A DNA stretch of 64,000 bases from Bacillus salacetis (GTDB lineage Bacteria; Bacillota; Bacilli; Bacillales; Bacillaceae_B), in the NCBI RefSeq assembly GCF_003581585.1, contig NZ_QXIR01000006.1, forward strand, positions 62,001-126,000, in the 5' to 3' direction. Positions within the stretch are counted from its first letter, which is position 1; each line of letters begins with the position of its first letter. Position numbers and translations under genes: made by a program. Positions 1 through 8,458 of this stretch are shown one piece after another. The notes under the pieces are model-generated. The model was not told where the DNA came from and did not search any database. It worked only from the letters and a program-made list of their open reading frames with translations.

Positions 1-527
1 GTTTCCGGGTCCGATGGTGCCTGACCATCATCAGTTTCCGGTTCTGCTTCATCTTCAACTGCTGTTTCCGATTCTGAGACTGTTTCTTCATCTGCTAAAC
101 CTGAAGGCTCGGCAACTACAGCACCTTTAGGAATCTCGACAATAAATTCTTCTGATGTGAACGTATTATCCCCAATGGTCAATTCCATTTGATATGTATA
201 AGCTTCACCAGGTTCAATCCTATAATCCCGGCTGTTATAGCGTGCAAAGATGGCATTTACAGGGTCTTCCATATACCCCACCTGTTCAGATTCAAGCGGA
301 TAAGGCTGACCATCTTTATAAATGATTAATGATTCCTCGTCATCCTTCATCTCAAATGTTTTAGCTGTTGACCATTGAAGCCCGACAAAACCTGCTTCCT
401 CATTAAAATCGATTTCTGATACATAAAGTGAATTTATCTCTGCTCCAGCGTTCCCCTTAAATGGCATGATGATTGAAAAGAGAAACACAATTAGTACGAG
501 AAGCTTGCTTATGTTGCTTTGTTTCAC
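1..527 (-). CDS. Secreted hypothetical protein, 3' end off window
   Basis: A reading frame starts at a GTG (525-527) preceded by a GGGGG ribosome binding site and stays open to the window edge, giving 175 residues without a stop. The N-terminus (VKQSNISKLLVLIVFLFSI) is a typical signal peptide with a cleavage region near GNAGA. The mature part is a beta-rich segment followed by an acidic Glu/Asp/Ser/Pro-rich stretch, as in low-complexity linkers of exported Bacillaceae proteins. I recognise no catalytic motif. It is divergent from the LCP gene. The C-terminus is missing, so anchoring motifs cannot be judged. Secretion is inferred with good confidence; function is unknown. Confidence 0.7.
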   Translation of the reverse strand, partial: MKQSNISKLLVLIVFLFSIIMPFKGNAGAEINSLYVSEIDFNEEAGFVGLQWSTAKTFEMKDDEESLIIYKDGQPYPLESEQVGYMEDPVNAIFARYNSRDYRIEPGEAYTYQMELTIGDNTFTSEEFIVEIPKGAVVAEPSGLADEETVSESETAVEDEAEPETDDGQAPSDPE

Positions 528-811
528 CAAATTACCCCCTTCTTCTATTTTAAAAAAACACAGTTACCCATTATACAGTCATTATCAGGGGGTTTCTAGT
601 AAATAAAGAAAAAAAATCCATTTTACTAGATTTATTTACCCGGTTTCGAATTACCTATAAAGATTAATAGAACAAGCTTTTTAAGTGGGTAATAATGGTA
701 ATATCTACAAGCAGATTTTAAAGAATTTCTCTTTTTTTCTACAAATATCTAGTAATTTCTCCTCAATCTGATATGCTATTTTTTAGGACTATATTTGAAA
801 GGAATTTACAA

Positions 812-1741
812 ATGCGAGCAAAAAAACACGCTAAGAAGCGTAAGTGGTTGAAAGTTACCGGGATCATCTTTCTTTTGATCCTCATCGTTGGAGGAGCTTA
901 TGCTTATTATGTCTATCATACGTTGAATAAAAGTGTCGAATCGATGCATGATCCTATTGATAGGGAGAAATCTGATAAACGGACGAAGGATGTCAAATTT
1001 ACTGAAAAAGATCCCTTTTCAGTCCTCCTGCTGGGTGTTGATGAACGGTCAAATGATGCCGGCCGTTCAGATAGTCTAATTGTACTTACCATCAATCCAG
1101 AACAGGAATCTGTAAAGATGGTAAGTATACCACGTGATACACTTACGGAAATTGTCGGCAAGGGCTATGAAGATAAGATTAACCACGCATATGCTTTTGG
1201 CGGTGTTGAAATGGCCATGGATACAGTGGAAAATTTCCTGGATATCCCAATTGACTATTTTGTGCAGGTCAATATGGAAGGGTTTGAGGAAATTGTCAAT
1301 GCGGTAGGAGGCGTAACGGTTAATAATGACCTTGCGTTTTCTGATGGCGGATTTACCTTTGAAGAAGGGCAGATTGAACTGAATGGTGACGAAGCCTTGG
1401 CCTTTGCCCGTATGAGAAAGAAAGACCCCCGTGGAGACTTCGGACGCCAGCTTCGCCAGAGAGAAGTCATCCAGGCGATCATCAAAGAAGGAGCCAGCGT
1501 TTCAAGCCTTTGGAGATTTGATAATATCTTTGAAGCATTGGGTAACAACGTTAAGACAAATCTTACGTTCGATGAAATGGTCGACATCCAGAAGCATTAT
1601 AAAGCGGCTGCTAAAGATATGGAGCAGATCAAGATTGACGGCGGCAGCGGACAGACGATTGACGGCATCTGGTATTATGTTGTGCCGGAGGAAGAAGTGC
1701 AGCGGATACAATCTTTGTTGAAGGAACATATGGAGATATAG
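812..1741 (+). CDS. LytR-CpsA-Psr (LCP) family wall glycopolymer ligase
   Basis: LCP enzymes transfer undecaprenyl-linked polymers such as wall teichoic acid to peptidoglycan at the outer face of the membrane. The start at 812 is chosen over an in-frame ATG 39 bases upstream because GAAAGGAAT lies just before it; the product is 309 residues. A Lys/Arg-rich cytoplasmic tip is followed by one transmembrane segment (about residues 12-34) and the extracellular LCP domain, with FSVLLLGVDER, the phosphate-binding GRSDS and SIPRDT motifs, and a DxxR-containing FARMRKKDPRGDFGR block near the middle. This resembles TagT/U/V of B. subtilis; which paralogue it is cannot be decided. A terminator follows directly. 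Confidence 0.93.
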   Translation: MRAKKHAKKRKWLKVTGIIFLLILIVGGAYAYYVYHTLNKSVESMHDPIDREKSDKRTKDVKFTEKDPFSVLLLGVDERSNDAGRSDSLIVLTINPEQESVKMVSIPRDTLTEIVGKGYEDKINHAYAFGGVEMAMDTVENFLDIPIDYFVQVNMEGFEEIVNAVGGVTVNNDLAFSDGGFTFEEGQIELNGDEALAFARMRKKDPRGDFGRQLRQREVIQAIIKEGASVSSLWRFDNIFEALGNNVKTNLTFDEMVDIQKHYKAAAKDMEQIKIDGGSGQTIDGIWYYVVPEEEVQRIQSLLKEHMEI

Positions 1742-1753
1742 ATTTATATAAGG

Positions 1754-1788
1754 AAAAGGAGCTGGTCCATTAGGATTGGCTCCTTTTT
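1754..1788 (+). terminator. Terminator of the LCP gene
   Basis: AAAAGGAGC pairs with GCTCCTTTTT across a 16-base loop, 12 bases after the LCP stop, and ends in a T run. Confidence 0.75.
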
Positions 1789-1970
1789 GTCCTATTATTT
1801 TCCTGAAGGTTTTTACACTAAAATCCAGTTTATATTCTTGAAGAACACTATTATCATCTGTTTCTTTAACTATATGAATTTTACATAATAACCCCACAAG
1901 GTATCAGGACTCTATGAGGTATGAAGGTGTTGCAGCCTTGGAGTAATTTAATATCGGCGTACGGCCAATG

Positions 1971-2026
1971 GCACCCGGGGACAGTCCCCTGTTACTTTAA
2001 AGTAACAGGGGACTGTCCCCGGGTGC
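1971..2026. repeat. REP-like palindrome, copy 1 (double form)
   Basis: A 56-base perfect palindrome made of two inverted GGGGACAGTCCCC blocks with GCACC tips, joined by a TTACTTTAAAGTAA core. It sits between the convergent LCP and PlcR-like genes. It is one of 14 related copies in the window. Confidence 0.9.
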
Positions 2027-2068
2027 GTTAATTCGGTGAAGGAGTAAAGAAACTTTAGCTTTCGATTT

Positions 2069-2098
2069 AAAAAAGCCGGCCGCGTCGGCCAGCTTTTA
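2069..2098. terminator. Terminator of the PlcR-like gene
   Basis: A strong GC stem (AAAAGC.GGCC.../...GGCC.GCTTTT) overlaps the stop codon of the PlcR-like gene on the minus strand. T-rich ends on both strands suggest it works in both directions. Confidence 0.75.
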
Positions 2099-2983
2099 AC
2101 TTTGTTTTGCAAGTGTTAGGTCCTGTATTTTATTACTTATAAAGTTCACATATTTATCATCTTGCTGGAGTTCAAAAACAATCAAGGCTTTTTCCATATA
2201 CTTGATCGCCTTTGCAATTTCTCCTTGAAGCTCATAGTTATAGCCGATATGATAATGTAACTCACCAAGCAAATACAAGGTATCTTTTTCCAGACACCAG
2301 TTGATAGCATCCTGGCAATGGGAAATTGAATCATCTATATTATTTAATCTTGTCAGGACCCGTGCAATATTGTAGTATAGCCTTGTTTTGATTGTGTAGT
2401 CATATATATATGGAAGTAAATTAATATGTTCCTTAGCTTCTTCAAATATTTTCAACGCATTTTCAAGATCACTTTTAATATAGATAGCTCCGATTGTTAG
2501 AAGGATCTCCAATTCCCGTTCAGACCAAATTTTTTCGGTTAGGTGAGTAGAGTCAATTGCCTGCCTAAGAGTTTTAATTGCTCCCTCTGTATCTCCTTTA
2601 ACTTCAAATATATAGATTCCCTTATGCCACAAGAGAAGCTGCATATTCTTTTTGTTTTGAGCGAATAATGGGTTGGCCTCCTCCGCCTTTACAATTCCCA
2701 TCATTTCATCATATTTAAGATTTCTTCTCGTCAACGTCAGCTGTCTGGAAACCTCTTGTACATAGTCGAGTCGGGGGGTTGTTCCGATATCAAAGAAATA
2801 GTTAACATCCACCCCAAGTTTTTGAGAAATTTGATAAAGGGTAGAGGCATAAGGATATACCAATCCTTTTTCAATTTTACTTATTTGAGCTTGTGTGCAT
2901 ATTCCTTCCGCCAGCTCTTCTTGGGATAAGCCTATATTCTTTCTTAATTCTTTTATCTTTTTACCCACTGCTGAAAAATCCAT
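2096..2983 (-). CDS. PlcR-like HTH/TPR quorum-sensing regulator (RRNPP family)
   Basis: RRNPP regulators bind a re-imported signalling peptide in a TPR pocket and switch transcription. The ATG at 2983 has GGGGAG 7 bases upstream; the product is 295 residues, close to PlcR (285). An XRE-type helix-turn-helix covers residues about 6-60 (KKIKELRKNIGLSQEEL, ISKIEKG), followed by about five TPR-like helical pairs up to the C-terminus (for example ELHYHIGYNYELQGEIAKA). It is divergent from a 39-codon exported peptide gene whose C-terminus resembles PapR, which supports a PlcR/PapR-type pair. A 20-base imperfect palindrome lies just upstream of its ribosome binding site (3001-3020) and may be an autoregulatory operator. 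Family assignment is firm; the exact subfamily is inferred. Confidence 0.85.
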   Translation of the reverse strand: MDFSAVGKKIKELRKNIGLSQEELAEGICTQAQISKIEKGLVYPYASTLYQISQKLGVDVNYFFDIGTTPRLDYVQEVSRQLTLTRRNLKYDEMMGIVKAEEANPLFAQNKKNMQLLLWHKGIYIFEVKGDTEGAIKTLRQAIDSTHLTEKIWSERELEILLTIGAIYIKSDLENALKIFEEAKEHINLLPYIYDYTIKTRLYYNIARVLTRLNNIDDSISHCQDAINWCLEKDTLYLLGELHYHIGYNYELQGEIAKAIKYMEKALIVFELQQDDKYVNFISNKIQDLTLAKQS

Positions 2984-3000
2984 CACACATCTCCCCTAAA

Positions 3001-3020
3001 AATATGCCTAGAGTTATATT
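3001..3020. promoter_or_regulatory. Candidate operator, copy A (imperfect palindrome)
   Basis: AATATGCCTAGAGTTATATT has seven of ten paired positions and recurs almost unchanged at 3383-3401. It lies directly upstream of the start of the PlcR-like gene. A regulatory role is inferred from position and repetition only. Confidence 0.4.
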
Positions 3021-3108
3021 TTAATTTAAAAGTCATAGCAAAACTAAAAAATTCATACAAATTGTAGTCAATAAGACCCCAGGTCGGAATTTTACAAATT
3101 CTAAAAGT

Positions 3109-3129
3109 ATGTTTTAATAATTATAACAT
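3109..3129. promoter_or_regulatory. Palindrome upstream of the PapR-like peptide gene
   Basis: A 21-base AT-rich palindrome (ATGTT...AACAT, nine of ten positions paired) lies 37 bases before the peptide start codon. The ATG...CAT ends recall the TATG...CATA ends of PlcR boxes, but the spacing differs. It is a candidate binding site for the divergent regulator. Confidence 0.35.
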
Positions 3130-3166
3130 TAAAATATTTTATCTTTTAACGAAAGGATGAAGAATA

Positions 3167-3286
3167 ATGAAAAAACGTTTATTCGCAATCTTAGCTGCAT
3201 CTTTCCTTGTTTTAGGAGTTGCTGGTGCTTCTGTAAGCGCTGCACCTGTTGGTCCTCAACAAGCTGAACTACCAAACGCATATTAA
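3167..3286 (+). CDS. PapR-like exported signalling peptide precursor
   Basis: An ATG at 3167 follows AAAGGA (3152-3157) and opens a 39-codon frame. The N-terminal 25 residues form a clean Sec signal peptide (MKKRLFAILAASFLVLGVAG, then ASVSA), leaving a short tail APVGPQQAELPNAY. In PapR of the B. cereus group the active peptide is the C-terminal segment, ending in (A/S)DLPFE(F/Y). The ending AELPNAY has the same acidic-Leu-Pro core and terminal aromatic residue. The gene is divergent from the PlcR-like receptor and has its own terminator. That it encodes the cognate signal is inferred from position and the C-terminal pattern; mature length is unknown. Confidence 0.75.
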   Translation: MKKRLFAILAASFLVLGVAGASVSAAPVGPQQAELPNAY

Positions 3287-3302
3287 TCTTAACTTCTAAT
3301 GC

Positions 3303-3336
3303 AAGCACTCCTTATATCAGGGGTGCTTTTCTCTTT
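3303..3336 (+). terminator. Terminator of the PapR-like gene
   Basis: AGCACTCC pairs with GGGGTGCT (one G-U) across an 8-base loop, followed by TTTTCTCTTT. Confidence 0.8.
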
Positions 3337-3382
3337 CTTCTAGCTTAGCACTCTCAGGAGTTCCTAACTATATTCTTTTAGG

Positions 3383-3401
3383 AATATGCCTCAAGTTATA
3401 T
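3383..3401. promoter_or_regulatory. Candidate operator, copy B
   Basis: AATATGCCTCAAGTTATAT matches copy A (3001-3019) at 17 of 19 positions. It lies 130 bases before the next gene (3533), so that gene may share a regulator with the PlcR-like gene. This is inference from the repeat alone. Confidence 0.35.
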
Positions 3402-3532
3402 AAACCGCAGAAAAACATTGTTATTCCCCTAAAATACCTCTTTTTAAAAGAATTTCTCTATTTTCAGCCAAAATCCTGCTATTAAAGAATTTGTTATGAT
3501 AAAAGTACTAAATGATTAGGGAGGTTCGAAAG

Positions 3533-3829
3533 ATGAGTGAAATTGAGATGAAGGTGATTCCGTCCTATATTGATGATGAATTGGCGATCGTATTCCACTT
3601 CGAGTTCAAGACATCACAGATGAAGGTTGGAGAAGCAACTGTTTACACATATAAACTCACAGACTCCCACTCGCAAACTGCTGGTCCCAAAGGATTCAGA
3701 AAGAATAAATATGCTGTGTTGAAAGAGCTTGAAATCCTCGAAGAGTATAGATATATCGCGTTGAATAAGGTTTCTCATTTCTTGAAAGTGATCGGAATCC
3801 CAGCGGTTGCCCAGGATTTGATTGCTTAA
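3533..3829 (+). CDS. Hypothetical protein, 98 aa
   Basis: The start at 3533 is chosen because GGGAGG lies 8 bases before it; an in-frame ATG 21 bases upstream has no such site. The product is soluble and mixed alpha/beta (MSEIEMKVIPSYIDDELAIV...), without signal peptide, membrane segment or Cys motif. I do not recognise the family. It is a single gene ended by a terminator, with a TATGAT -10-like element about 35 bases upstream and operator copy B further upstream. Confidence 0.7.
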   Translation: MSEIEMKVIPSYIDDELAIVFHFEFKTSQMKVGEATVYTYKLTDSHSQTAGPKGFRKNKYAVLKELEILEEYRYIALNKVSHFLKVIGIPAVAQDLIA

Positions 3830-3845
3830 GTATAGTGTGAATGAT

Positions 3846-3887
3846 GAAAAAATCTCCTTTCCATATTTTGGATGAGGAGGTTTTTTA
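3846..3887 (+). terminator. Terminator after the 98-aa gene
   Basis: AATCTCCTTTCC pairs imperfectly with GGATGAGGAGG, followed by TTTTTTA. Confidence 0.7.
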
Positions 3888-3956
3888 TTATGGGAAAAAA
3901 TAAGGACTTTAGTATGGTATCCTTAAAGAAGAAGAATTAGGAAAGGGGACCATAAA

Positions 3957-4517
3957 ATGCTGCAGGAAGATCCGGACTTAAATAAAGCTGTATTGAACTT
4001 AAACGGATATATAACGAAAAAAGATTTTATTAATCATAACCGCTATCACTTCAAGAAATTTCAACGCATAATGTTTGGGATTTTATTCATTCTTTTTATA
4101 GGAATAAACCTCTATTATTTGAGGGATGTCGAGGAAAGTATAGGAGTTAAAGGGTTTCTTCTTTTCTTCGGCATATTAATTTCTTTTATCATCACCTCCC
4201 TTTTAATTTTATGGGCTAAATTGGTCAACAGAATAAGGGCAGGCAAAGAATATACCAGCGACCAGTTGATTAAGAATGAAATATTCCTGACTATTTCACC
4301 TGAAGAAATCCAGCAAAAGATAAGGAAGTCTGTTAGCTACTTCCAGTGGAGCGATATTCTTTCGGTGCATGAACAAAAAGATATGTTTCGCCTATACATA
4401 TCCAGTAATAAAGCGATTTTGATTCCTAAGACGTTTTTCAAATCCCAGGATGAGATAGAACAGTTAAGATCTCTTATTAAAGAAACTATGAGTAAAGAAA
4501 AGATTAAATTTAGTTGA
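3957..4517 (+). CDS. YcxB-like membrane protein
   Basis: The 186-residue product has two adjacent transmembrane segments (about residues 40-58 and 66-90) and a C-terminal cytoplasmic domain ending in SYFQWSDILSVHEQKDMFRLYISSNKAILIPK. This W-x(5)-V...Y...A.(I/L)P(K/R) layout is typical of the YcxB-like domain. AAAGGGGA precedes the ATG. Its role is unknown in the family. It is monocistronic and convergent with the DUF6241-like gene. Confidence 0.7.
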   Translation: MLQEDPDLNKAVLNLNGYITKKDFINHNRYHFKKFQRIMFGILFILFIGINLYYLRDVEESIGVKGFLLFFGILISFIITSLLILWAKLVNRIRAGKEYTSDQLIKNEIFLTISPEEIQQKIRKSVSYFQWSDILSVHEQKDMFRLYISSNKAILIPKTFFKSQDEIEQLRSLIKETMSKEKIKFS

Positions 4518-4567
4518 TTATATTAACTTAGAACGGTTTTCTTTCGGAAATCGCTTTTTTTATAGAA

Positions 4568-4599
4568 AAAACAGATATACCTTGTGCATATCTGTTCAG
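4568..4599 (-). terminator. Terminator after the DUF6241-like gene
   Basis: AACAGATAT pairs with ATATCTGTT; on the minus strand a TTTTTTCTAT run follows. Confidence 0.7.
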
Positions 4600-4600
4600 G

Positions 4601-5131
4601 TCATCGTTTTTCTGATTTTTGTTTCTGTAAGTACGCCTCTTCTTCCTCTGTTGAAAGAAGGCCTTCCGCTCTCCCGACAGAGCCATTCTGCAGAGACCAT
4701 ATCTCATTGTGATCATGATCTGCTTCACTGAAGTCCCCTTCCTGCCATTTAACAAGGATTTCTCTGTACTCCTGCTCATGTTTGTAATCACCTTTATCCA
4801 GTTCTCCCAGAAGGTATAGGATTCTTTCTTCCGTCATTTTATAGAAGGACCATTTCTTTTTCGCCTGGACTTTCTGGTGGCTCATTGCATGGATATACTG
4901 CTGCATGACTCCTTCGTTAATGGGTGAGATGAAAGGTTCCCCAAACGGATTCTCCGTATTTCCTTCGGCTTGTGTTTCCTCGCCGCTGAATTCCTCTGAA
5001 GTCCTGTCCCCTAAGCTCAGGTTGCCTTTACCGCCATTCTCATCAAAATAAATGTAGATGGAGCCTGCCGAAACAGTTCCTAGTAATAAGAAAATAAGTA
5101 CAAATAATGCTGTCTTTTTCGCCTTGGTCAT
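4601..5131 (-). CDS. Membrane-anchored DUF6241-like protein
   Basis: The 176-residue product has an N-terminal hydrophobic anchor (about residues 7-29), a Ser/Glu/Gly-rich linker, and a C-terminal domain with NPFGEP, QQYIHAMSHQKVQAKKKW and FSEADHDHNEIW blocks. I associate this pattern with the Bacillaceae family DUF6241, which has no assigned function. The domain is predicted to face outside. A good ribosome binding site (GAGAGGGGGAAAG) precedes the ATG. Confidence 0.65.
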   Translation of the reverse strand: MTKAKKTALFVLIFLLLGTVSAGSIYIYFDENGGKGNLSLGDRTSEEFSGEETQAEGNTENPFGEPFISPINEGVMQQYIHAMSHQKVQAKKKWSFYKMTEERILYLLGELDKGDYKHEQEYREILVKWQEGDFSEADHDHNEIWSLQNGSVGRAEGLLSTEEEEAYLQKQKSEKR

Positions 5132-5245
5132 GAGCCTGCTTTCCCCCTCTCGTGTTTAGACGATGGATAATGCTTGACTGTCTCATTGATTATTAATTTC
5201 CTGAGACGGGAGAGCCCCCGAATGGCTGGGGGCATTATTCTGCCA

Positions 5246-7240
5246 TCACCAGTTTTGATAAAATTTCTTGGTGACCTCTACTGTATGCGTACTGCCGCCA
5301 CGGTCTTCCACATTCTCAAGCAGCATGGCCAGGACAAATTCAGGGTTATCCTGATCGTAACTGACGAATAGCCCGTTTTCTGTACCGGTTGTGCCCTGTT
5401 CGGATTTAATTTCAGCTGTACCTGTTTTTCCGGCTATTGCCTTGCCTTCAACTGCCGCTTTCCCGGCGATTCCTTCCGTGACGACTTTTCGAAGGTCGGT
5501 TTTCAGCAGCTCGGCATTTTCTTTAGATAATAGGTCGTTCTTCCATACCTCTTGTTCTGCTCCTGCTATCAGCAAGGGCTTCATCATGATGCCGTCATTG
5601 ATTATCGCTCCGTAAGAGCTGGTCAAGTGCAGGACGCTCATAAGGATTTGACCTTGTCCGTAAGCCGAGTCTGCCAAGAGGATCTCTTTGTTGATCTCTC
5701 CTTCATTGGTTATCTGCGAAGCGGTGATCGGGTAGGCGAATGGGATGTCCTCCCCGAATCCAAAGTTCTTCAAGCCTTGCTGAAAGGTATCAGCGCCCAT
5801 ATCCAGTCCTGCTCTTGCAAAATAAATATTATCGGAGAATTTCAAGGCGCTTTCCAGGTCTACTTTTGTATCATTATCAAATACCCTCGTGACTTTGTAA
5901 CCGCCCCATGATTCATCTTTCTGCCACTGCTTTCCTTCTATTGTATAAGCCTTGGCCGGGTCCAGTTTTCCAGAGTTCAATCCAATGGCGGCCGTAATGG
6001 GCTTCATGGTCGATCCCGGGGAGTAGGCATTCACGACACGATTAAGCAATGGCTGGTCAGGATTGTCCTGGAGAGCTTTGTATTTTGTTGATGAGATTCC
6101 CAGAGCAAATTCATTCGGGTCAAAGGAAGGGACACTGATCATCGACAGGACTTCCCCGGTGTTCGGATTGAGTGCTGCGGCCGTTCCCGTCTCGTCCTTC
6201 ATTTGCTCATACAGCTCTTTCTGTAAATTTGCATCAATGGTGAGTTTGACGTCTTCACCCTGCTTGACCTCTTTCGTGGCGATGGTTACTGCATCCCCGC
6301 TTTCTTTTTCGATGAGGATGACCTTCCCGTCAGTCCCTCTTAATTTTTCTTCAAACAGTTCTTCAAGGCCTCTTTTACCGATCACTGCCTGGTCTGAATA
6401 ACCTTTGTCTTTCAATTCCTCATATTCTTCGGCCGTTATTTTACCAGTATAGCCTATGATATGTGCGGTGGCTTCCCCATAAGGATACTCCCTGGCTTCT
6501 ACTTTCTGGTTAAACACTCCGGTGATGGAGGTTAATTCGACGGCCAAGTCCCTGTTTGTCATCGGTATCTTTTTTAGCGGGACAAAGTGTTCCGGCTGAA
6601 CCCAGCTTTGGTTCATCTGCTCCTCAATGTAATCAGGTGTGGTTTCAAGGAGATCAGCTACTTTTTGCATGTTTGCTTTGTCGAACTTTTCCGGAACCAC
6701 CCCAATCTCGTACGCCTGGCCGTTGACTGCCAGTGCTATGCCTTCCCGGTCCTTGATATCCCCGCGCTCTGCCGGGACAGTCTGGATCCGGACTTTATCC
6801 CCCTGCTCCAGGTCGGGCAGGATGAGTGACGGGTCCCAGTTCAAATACCAGTTCTCCTGGTCTTCTTTCGTTTCCTTTACAAGTTCTACTTCTTTTTCAT
6901 ACTGTATATCTCCTGCAAGGGTCGTCATTTTTATTTCCACCGGGAAAGTGGCGGATTCCTGGTCGTCCCACTCCTGTTCTTCTTCGGGCTTGTCAAACTT
7001 CACTTGGAGGTTTTTCACCTCAAGGTCTGTGTAAAGATCCTTCGCTCTTTCAGAAAATTCTTCTTCGGAGTAGGTCTCTTTCGCACTCTGACTCAGGTAA
7101 CCGCTGTGCATCTCAGCAAATTCCTGGTCATTCCAGAGCTTTACATATGCTTCAAGCCGCTCATCTGGCTGCGGCTTCTCCTGACAGCCCGCCAGAAATA
7201 TCAGTGACATAAGGATGGATATAAATACGAATTTCTTCAT
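5246..7240 (-). CDS. pbpC: Penicillin-binding transpeptidase (PBP3/PbpC-like lipoprotein)
   Basis: Class B PBPs cross-link peptidoglycan stem peptides outside the membrane. The ATG at 7240 is chosen over an in-frame start 75 bases upstream because AAGGGGGAAAACA precedes it and because it gives a lipoprotein signal (LAGC, Cys19). Order: lipobox, NTF2-like MecA N-terminal domain (about 25-140), PBP dimerisation domain (about 155-310), transpeptidase domain (about 345-660). Catalytic motifs are visible: SxxK in SPGSTMKP (Ser410, Lys413), SDN in KFSDNIYFA and KTGTAE near residue 616. At 664 residues it is close to B. subtilis PbpC (668). It appears monocistronic. Confidence 0.92.
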   Translation of the reverse strand: MKKFVFISILMSLIFLAGCQEKPQPDERLEAYVKLWNDQEFAEMHSGYLSQSAKETYSEEEFSERAKDLYTDLEVKNLQVKFDKPEEEQEWDDQESATFPVEIKMTTLAGDIQYEKEVELVKETKEDQENWYLNWDPSLILPDLEQGDKVRIQTVPAERGDIKDREGIALAVNGQAYEIGVVPEKFDKANMQKVADLLETTPDYIEEQMNQSWVQPEHFVPLKKIPMTNRDLAVELTSITGVFNQKVEAREYPYGEATAHIIGYTGKITAEEYEELKDKGYSDQAVIGKRGLEELFEEKLRGTDGKVILIEKESGDAVTIATKEVKQGEDVKLTIDANLQKELYEQMKDETGTAAALNPNTGEVLSMISVPSFDPNEFALGISSTKYKALQDNPDQPLLNRVVNAYSPGSTMKPITAAIGLNSGKLDPAKAYTIEGKQWQKDESWGGYKVTRVFDNDTKVDLESALKFSDNIYFARAGLDMGADTFQQGLKNFGFGEDIPFAYPITASQITNEGEINKEILLADSAYGQGQILMSVLHLTSSYGAIINDGIMMKPLLIAGAEQEVWKNDLLSKENAELLKTDLRKVVTEGIAGKAAVEGKAIAGKTGTAEIKSEQGTTGTENGLFVSYDQDNPEFVLAMLLENVEDRGGSTHTVEVTKKFYQNW

Positions 7241-7397
7241 TGTTTTCCCCCTTGTAGGATTTTCCATTAATTTATGTAGCTGATTTATTCTTATTTTACA
7301 GGTAATACCACCCAATTTCTAAAATTAGGCCTTTTTCTCAAAAAATTTATAAAAGAGGTTTAGCTTGATTTGAAAGGGGTATTTAGAGGATAAATAA

Positions 7398-7423
7398 AAA
7401 ACCCTTCCTGGCGGGGAAGGGTC
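7398..7423 (-). terminator. Terminator of the LysM/NlpC gene
   Basis: ACCCTTCC pairs with GGAAGGGT; on the minus strand it is followed by TTTTTATTTA. Confidence 0.85.
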
Positions 7424-7448
7424 ATTGAACGTTTATATATTTATGGTT

Positions 7449-8438
7449 TTATTTGCGGCCGTAGCCAGTGATCTTAGGATTCCAGTAGCTGTTGCTCATG
7501 GAAGTAATTTCGACTCCATCATTTCCTGAATGGATGAAGCTATTATTACCCATGTAGATACCAACATGCGAAATTCCTGGTTTGTATGTGTTGCTGAAGA
7601 AAATAAGGTCACCAGGCTGCGGGTTGCTCACACGGCTTGTCTCATTCCATAGTCCAAGGGCACTTGTTCTGCTTACGTTTTTGCCTGCTTGTTTGTAAAC
7701 ATAGTAAATGAAACCACTGCAGTCGAATCCGGATGGACTAGCGCCGCCCCAAACATATGGAGTTCCCAAATGTCTCTTCGCTTCATTTATTACGCCTACA
7801 CTGTCATTTGAAGAACTTGCCACTTTAGTTACGACTTGCTTTGCAGATTCAGATGCTGCTTCTCCAGAGATTGATAGTTTTTGTCCCACACGGATAAGGT
7901 CACTGCTTAGTCCGTTATTTGCTTTGAGCTGGGAAACGGTCGTTCCGTGTTTCCTTGCAATATGGCTTAGTGTATCACCTGATACTACTGTGTATGTACT
8001 TCCGCTTGAAGTGGACACAGTTTTGGTTGGAGCTGCTGTAGATGTACTTCCAGATGCGCTTACTTTAAGGCGCTGGCCAGGGAAGATCAAGTCGCTGCTT
8101 AAACCGTTCCAGCTTTTCAGGCTGCTGACGGATACTCCGTAATTGTTGGCGATTCTGCCTAAGTAGTCACCGCTTTTCACTACATATGTTTTAGCGCTTG
8201 TTGAGGTGCTTGCAGGTGCAGAAGCTTTTCCCCCGACTTCCAGTTTTTGATTTACATAGATAAGATCCGAGTTAAGGTCGTTCCAGTTCATAAGTTCTGA
8301 TACTGATACATTATATCTTTGAGCCAGATGAGAAAGAGTGTCTCCTGACTGTACTGTATGACTCGCTGCTGAGGCTGATGCTGCAAAACCAGTTGTTAAC
8401 ATTGCGGCAGTTGACAAAGCAATTAGTGATTTTTTCAT
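7449..8438 (-). CDS. D,L-endopeptidase with three LysM and an NlpC/P60 domain (LytE/CwlS-like)
   Basis: These secreted autolysins cut gamma-D-Glu-DAP bonds in peptidoglycan during elongation or separation. The 329-residue product has a signal peptide (1-24), three LysM repeats (about 27-68, 84-126, 148-190) joined by Ser/Thr/Ala linkers, and an NlpC/P60 domain (about 213-329) with catalytic Cys240 (FDCSGF), His291 (ISHVGIY) and His303 (FIHSG). AAGGAGAAC precedes the ATG. LytE, LytF and CwlS differ mainly in LysM number; three LysM fits LytE best, but orthology is not certain. The 420-base upstream region has palindromes described separately. Confidence 0.93.
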   Translation of the reverse strand: MKKSLIALSTAAMLTTGFAASASAASHTVQSGDTLSHLAQRYNVSVSELMNWNDLNSDLIYVNQKLEVGGKASAPASTSTSAKTYVVKSGDYLGRIANNYGVSVSSLKSWNGLSSDLIFPGQRLKVSASGSTSTAAPTKTVSTSSGSTYTVVSGDTLSHIARKHGTTVSQLKANNGLSSDLIRVGQKLSISGEAASESAKQVVTKVASSSNDSVGVINEAKRHLGTPYVWGGASPSGFDCSGFIYYVYKQAGKNVSRTSALGLWNETSRVSNPQPGDLIFFSNTYKPGISHVGIYMGNNSFIHSGNDGVEITSMSNSYWNPKITGYGRK

Positions 8439-8458
8439 AAAAAAGTTCTCCTTTGTTT

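Noticed and set aside
5210-5232. GCCCCC/GGGGGC hairpin downstream of the PBP gene as its terminator.
   Set aside because: The stem is good but no T run follows on the minus strand, so termination is not supported.
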